Part shown: positions 60,255 to 64,000 of the stretch, one piece after another | How positions within the stretch are numbered: position 1 is the first letter of the stretch | How the letters are laid out: the number at the start of each line of letters is the position of its first letter | Assembly (NCBI GenBank): GCA_039621445.1 | Contig: CP154956.1 | Span: 61,812,362 to 61,876,361 of the forward strand | DNA: 64,000 bases | From: Euglena gracilis | Taxonomy: Eukaryota; Euglenida; Euglenophyceae; Euglenales | Reading direction: 5' to 3' | Notes under the pieces: model-generated | Databases searched by the model: none | What the model saw: the letters and a program-made list of their open reading frames with translations, nothing else | What the model was told of the DNA's origin: nothing | Program-made: the position numbers and the translations under genes

Positions 60255-61380
60255 AAAATTTCACAGAAATTGGTGGTAATTTACCCATGATGGTAGTTTT
60301 TTCGGCAACCCAAACTTACTTCCACCTTCACGGTTGGGCGAATTTCGCGCTGCAATATTTGTTTTTGGTGCAGTTCTTTTTTGACAGGGTGCGTCACGTT
60401 TTTTCGGTACAGGGCCACGCCGTTTTCAGTCGATGGGATAAAGCAAGAAAAAGATTTTGCACAGGGCGTTGCTCAGGGACCCCCCCCGGGGTCCAGCTCA
60501 GATGCTGGAAAATTTGGGCTGGCTGGAAAAAGGCTGCTGGCTGATTCCCCATCCCCCATATCCCTCCATGGGGGTCCCAGGCTGGAGCACGATCCAGGTT
60601 CTCCTCCAAAAGGGCACAGGAGGGAAAATGACGGGGGGGAAATGACGCGAAAAATTGGGTTCTCCCATCATTTTTTGTTTCCGTCATTTCTGCCGGAAAA
60701 TTCTTCAAAAAAAACCTTACAAACCTTGAATAACCAATCTTTTTCAGGCAAATTCTTCTCCAACCAAGCAAAAAAGATACCAGGGTTTAAAAATTTCTTT
60801 CTGGCATCGCTGGAACATTGTTGGGGCTTGGATTTTTTTGACTTTGGAACCTATTTGATGCCCGGATGTCCCTTTGACCACCATTGGAAAATACGACGTT
60901 ATATTAAAAACCCTTGAAATCCTGAAAAAATTCTTTGAAAATTATTGACTAAAAAAATACCTTCGAACCAGATACCAAAAAATAGAAATTGCAGAAATGT
61001 CCAAAAAACTGCCAATTATGCGAAAAAAATCGACTTTTCAACCCCAAATTTGTGCTGGATAGCTTTTTTCCAACCCATTCTCGTCCATTTTTGACACATT
61101 TTTGCCCATTTTTGGCCCATTTTTGTACGCCCCGCGAAAAATCCGTTGCTGTCCAAAGGCGGCTTGAAATAATTTGACAAGGTAAACAAGGTACATCCCG
61201 CCAGGCTCCACGTACACAGACAAAAAGGGCCAGAGGCCAAAATCAGTGCCAGGTGCCAGCCAAGTGCACACAGGGGGGTCCAGCTGGCCAACAGCCTTTT
61301 TCCAGCCTGGAACCATCAACAGGTTGCATTTACTCAAGCAACGCCCTGATTCCGAAAATCATAAGGCTTGAAGATGCAAG
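60255..61380. other. Intergenic DNA, no gene seen
   Basis: Fragments of the dispersed repeat families (GGCATCGCTGGAACATTGTT near 60802) and short chance frames. Confidence 0.5.
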
Positions 61381-61454
61381 AGAATCGATCATGGAGGGCT
61401 TGCGCTTGGGCCCAGTGAGTCCAATGTTTCTGAAGGGGAAATGAGGCTCAACAC

Positions 61455-62430
61455 CTGCCACGGCGGCAGACCATTCACAATGGATTGCAAATCTTCGGCC
61501 GCGACATCCAGCTCAAAATCGACCTCAGCTGACCCGACCCACCGAATAGCTTCGAACCGATGCTGGTCCATGACTTGGCTGAAATACACCCACCGCAATG
61601 CACGCAGCAGCGTGTTGGAATCAAACGTTCCTCGTGTGACGTACAAGACCTCGGGGTACTGGTTGAACACAAGCTGGACAGGAGGTTCATCAATTGCCTG
61701 CGCAACAAAAATCAGGCACAAGGGCCTTTGTGCCCTGTCCGATCAGTTGCCCTTGTCAAAAAAAAAATGCAAATCCGATTTCACATTGCCGCAAAAAGCA
61801 ACAAGCCATCAAAGCACCTGTCCACATGTCTTGCCACACTTCTCCGTGTTTAGGGTGAGCGCCGCTTTGCCCAGGCTGAATTTCAAGGTTCCAAATAAAT
61901 CAATCTCCCAAATCGACCCTCGGGGGTGGTGCCTTGGAGTGCCTGGGCAGGCACTCCAAGCACCAGATCCAACCCAACAATCAGCACTGGGCACTTGGCC
62001 AGGCCAATGCACCGGAAGTCCAGAAAAAGGTATTTTTTTGCCTAGGTCTCCAAGATACCAGGGGTTGGTCAAACTCAGCCTGGTTTCGACCAGTTTCTCC
62101 AGAGTCGAGTGCAGCTTCTTCGAATCGTTGCAAAGGCAGTTCGCCACCGACAGTTTACACTCCGCCACCAGGACCACCTCCCCAGTGCCGGGATCAAACA
62201 CCACGCCGTCGAACTCCTTCTTGTCGTGCGCAGAAAGTAATCTGCTGGCAACTGGAAACCGCAGCAGGTCAAGGTTCTCGATTAGTCATGTTCCGGCCTT
62301 TTTGAGAACCCAAACGCATTCCTCTGAAATTCCCACTGGGTCATATGTCCCCCAACCAAGTTCAGCCATTTGGCGAGTACGGAGAAATGCCAACTCCACA
62401 GACAAGCAGTTGGCAATATTGCTCAGATAA
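61455..62430 (-). CDS. Spliced gene with PD-(D/E)XK-nuclease-like motif
   Basis: Three exons are visible on the - strand. The first, about 62300-62430, reads SVELAFLRTRQMAELGWGTY and DPVGISEEC. The second, to 61818, includes SRLLSAHDKKEFDGVVFDPG and TGEVVLVAECKLSVANC, then TLEKLVETRLSLTNPWYLGD, and ends GQ at CAG/GTGCTT. A 120-bp intron ending TTTTTGTTGCGCAG leads in phase to 61455-61697 (DEPPVQLVFNQYPEVLYVTR, RWVYFSQVMDQHRFEAIRWV), which ends at CAG/GTGTTG, so more exons follow. D in EFDG followed by E-C-K fits the (P)D-X(n)-(D/E)-X-K core of restriction-endonuclease-fold enzymes; activity is inferred. The junction between exons 1 and 2 contains an in-frame TGA (62288-62286) near CATGACTAATC, a likely branch-point, so a small intron is assumed but not resolved. 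Confidence 0.6.
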
Positions 62431-62571
62431 ATTCAACGGTTGTTCACACTCCGTTTGGAGGTTGATTCTGCACTCGGTTTATTTTGGTTGCCTTTTTTCA
62501 TCAATGTAATGTAATAAAAATTTTCCGGGAAATTGGCTGCAGTTATCTAATTGTCGCTGAAATGGGAACTA

Positions 62572-62775
62572 GGGCGGTCCTTAACAAGCAAAAAAAACTT
62601 CCCTTCCCAGCACATTCAATGAAATTCACAGGGAAAAATGGAGCAAAAAGTTATTTCTGTCATCCTTGGACCATCGCCCATCTGCCGAAAAATTCAAAAA
62701 AGATGCTTTTCGACCATTTAATTTTTGCCCCCGTTCAAGCCTCAATTCGACCCTTTCTGCTGCTAACCCTCCCTC
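62572..62775 (-). mobile_element. SINE/MITE-like 'AAGGACCGCCCT' family copy
   Basis: AGGGCGGTCCTTAACAAGC at the left, CCCAGCACATTCAATGAAAT, then CTTGGACCATCGCCCATC and CCCGTTCAAGCCTC. Reverse orientation of the 56985 copy. Confidence 0.75.
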
Positions 62776-62941
62776 CAGCCAGACCGCCCCTCAAGGCCCA
62801 CCCTGAGACCTGAGGGACGGGCAAAGGCTGCCCTGCCAGGTTGGACCCACAGAAACCGAAACCCAGCAAAAAAAAATGTATATTTCAACGAGCTGTAGAA
62901 AAGGTGCTGGAATTGTGAGAAACTGAAACCCAAAAAAACAG

Positions 62942-63359
62942 ACCTCATTTGCCAACAAACCAGACAGAAAATTTACACCGCTTTCACAGTCAAGGTTGCA
63001 GCAAAGAAACCTCATCAAAAAGGCCAGGGTGTAACCCCCATTGACAGACCACTTGCCGCAGAAAATGGTTGGAGTGAGGATGCACTTTAGTTCAAATTTG
63101 CAATTTGCTATTCGCAATTCACAATTCGCTTTTGGGGGATGGACTTCAGGTTTTCAAATGCTTCAAGGTGATTCGCCAGCTTCATGACACGATTAGGCAG
63201 TTCGGCCATTCGAAAATGGTAATCCTTTTTTTATTCCTTTTGTTTACGGCTGTGGCTCAACATCCACCACAGGGAAACTGCATCGGCGCACAGGATTGGA
63301 TTGCTGCACACGAGACGACTTTGGAGAGCATTCTAGGACCACCAGGGGACAAAACATAA
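62942..63359 (+). CDS. 3' exons of an unrecognised + strand gene
   Basis: 63150-63218 (acceptor GATGGACTTCAG; donor ATG/GTAATC) encodes VFKCFKVIRQLHDTIRQFGH. A 54-bp intron leads to 63273-63359 (acceptor ATCCACCACAG), encoding GNCIGAQDWIAAHETTLESI and ending LGPPGDKT-TAA. A preceding exon 62942-63028 (KPDRKFTPLSQSRLQQRNLI) is in phase but has a poor, A-rich acceptor, and a - strand frame is open there. All junctions are phase 0. No family recognised. Confidence 0.5.
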
Positions 63360-63644
63360 AAAAGACGTCTGTGGAACTTGAAAGCCATCCTTGTCAACAG
63401 ACCTCTCAAAACCAGCACCTGACTCCGGTGAGGTGTTGGTCACTGAGCCCAGGATGCTTCTGAGCAACCTGGTTGTGGGGCGGGGACGGCCAAAGGGGGG
63501 TTTGCCGATCGCATGACTTTTGGCCGCAAATGGATCCAATTTCAAGCAAAAATCTAATTCCTGCACAACAAGAATCTCACACCTTGCCTTCCAAAGCAAC
63601 CTTCCAAGGGGGTACTTTATAGTCAAGTCAGTTTCATTCTTCAA
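63333..63644 (-). CDS. Possible - strand ORF (103 codons)
   Basis: ATG at 63644 opens a frame with RLLWKARCEILVVQELDFCL and RLLRSILGSVTNTSPESGAG to TAG 63333-63335. Composition is plausible, but there is no family match and its 3' end overlaps the terminal exon of the + strand gene. Confidence 0.3.
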   Translation of the reverse strand: MKNETDLTIKYPLGRLLWKARCEILVVQELDFCLKLDPFAAKSHAIGKPPFGRPRPTTRLLRSILGSVTNTSPESGAGFERSVDKDGFQVPQTSFLCFVPWWS

Positions 63645-63714
63645 ATTGGACCTTGGGGGGAAAACTCATATTTGCCAGATGGGGGGGGAACATACCTACC
63701 CCCCCCCCCCGGAA

Positions 63715-64000
63715 AACTGTCACCTGACAGGTTGGCCAGTACCGGGGACCCTGACAACTTCCTACACTGACAGGTTGGCCGGTACCAGGGACCCTGACAG
63801 TTTCCCAGGCGGGACCCTGACAGTTTCCCGCGTAGGGTATTTCAAGGGAAAATCAATGAAAAATGACCCTGACAGGTTGGCCGGTACCGGGGACCCTGAC
63901 AACTTCCTATACTGACAGGTTGACCGGTACCGGGGACCCTGACAGTTTCCCGGGCGGGACCCTGACAGGTTCTCAAGCATGACAGTTTCCGGGGGGGGGG
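63715..64000 (+). repeat. 'GACCCTGACAGGTTGGCCGG' tandem repeat
   Basis: Irregular direct repeats of ACCCTGACAGGTTGGCCGGT, ACCGGGGACCCTGACA(A/G) and TTTCCCGGGCGGGACCCTGA. It continues beyond the window. Confidence 0.8.

Noticed and set aside
61441-62430. 329-codon + strand ORF, the longest in the window
   Set aside because: The opposite strand carries spliced exons with good donors, acceptors, matching phases and a nuclease-like motif, so the + frame is their shadow.

Overview
This window is nuclear DNA of a eukaryote. It has spliceosomal introns (GT-AG and one GC-AG), vertebrate-type TTAGGG telomere repeats, dispersed transposon fossils and no operon-like ORFs. The clade cannot be fixed from sequence alone; a repeat-rich unicellular alga or protist is a reasonable guess. 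Almost all long ORFs are chance frames through G/C homopolymer runs or repeats. The real coding sequence sits in short exons (8 to about 170 nt) that I found by reading splice junctions and checking phase.

Two genes can be assembled with confidence. (1) On the + strand, eleven phase-compatible exons from 17442 to 57799 join into one frame of 399 codons including the stop. They encode a mainly coiled-coil protein whose introns reach 17.7 kb. A twelfth exon at 1-85 may be its upstream continuation. (2) On the - strand, eight phase-compatible exons from 17378 down to 5123 encode the N-terminal and central part of a nucleosome assembly protein 1 (NAP1) family histone chaperone. Its introns are either 42-47 bp or 1.4-6 kb. 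Its C-terminal part is not recognisable in the window. NAP1 is therefore either nested antisense in intron 1 of the coiled-coil gene, or is its head-to-head neighbour with about 66 bp between the two ATGs.

The giant introns are filled with mobile and foldback DNA. They hold a TIR-bounded element with a 248-codon ORF inside a split 32-bp tandem array (8.8-10.2 kb), at least five 1.0-1.4 kb elements capped by nested perfect palindromes and sharing a GGGATTTTGTTATT module (13.3-24.5 and 39.3-40.4 kb), perfect hairpins of the CGCCGG family, a pogo-like transposase fossil (32.7-35.1 kb), a frameshifted reverse transcriptase (49.5-51.1 kb), and a SINE/MITE-like family bounded by AAGGACCGCCCT. A head-to-head telomeric tract, (TTAGGG)n-(CCCTAA)n, lies at 48.0-48.2 kb inside an intron whose flanking exons are in phase.

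Right of 57.8 kb are smaller unrecognised spliced genes: a - strand gene at 59.4-60.25 kb, a - strand gene with a PD-(D/E)XK-like motif at 61.45-62.4 kb, and the 3' end of a + strand gene at 62.9-63.36 kb. Extra coding-like exons on either strand (1.0-3.1, 6.3-7.2, 31.0-31.4, 46.7-47.9, 54.2-57.0 kb) are nested genes, alternative exons or transposon remnants.
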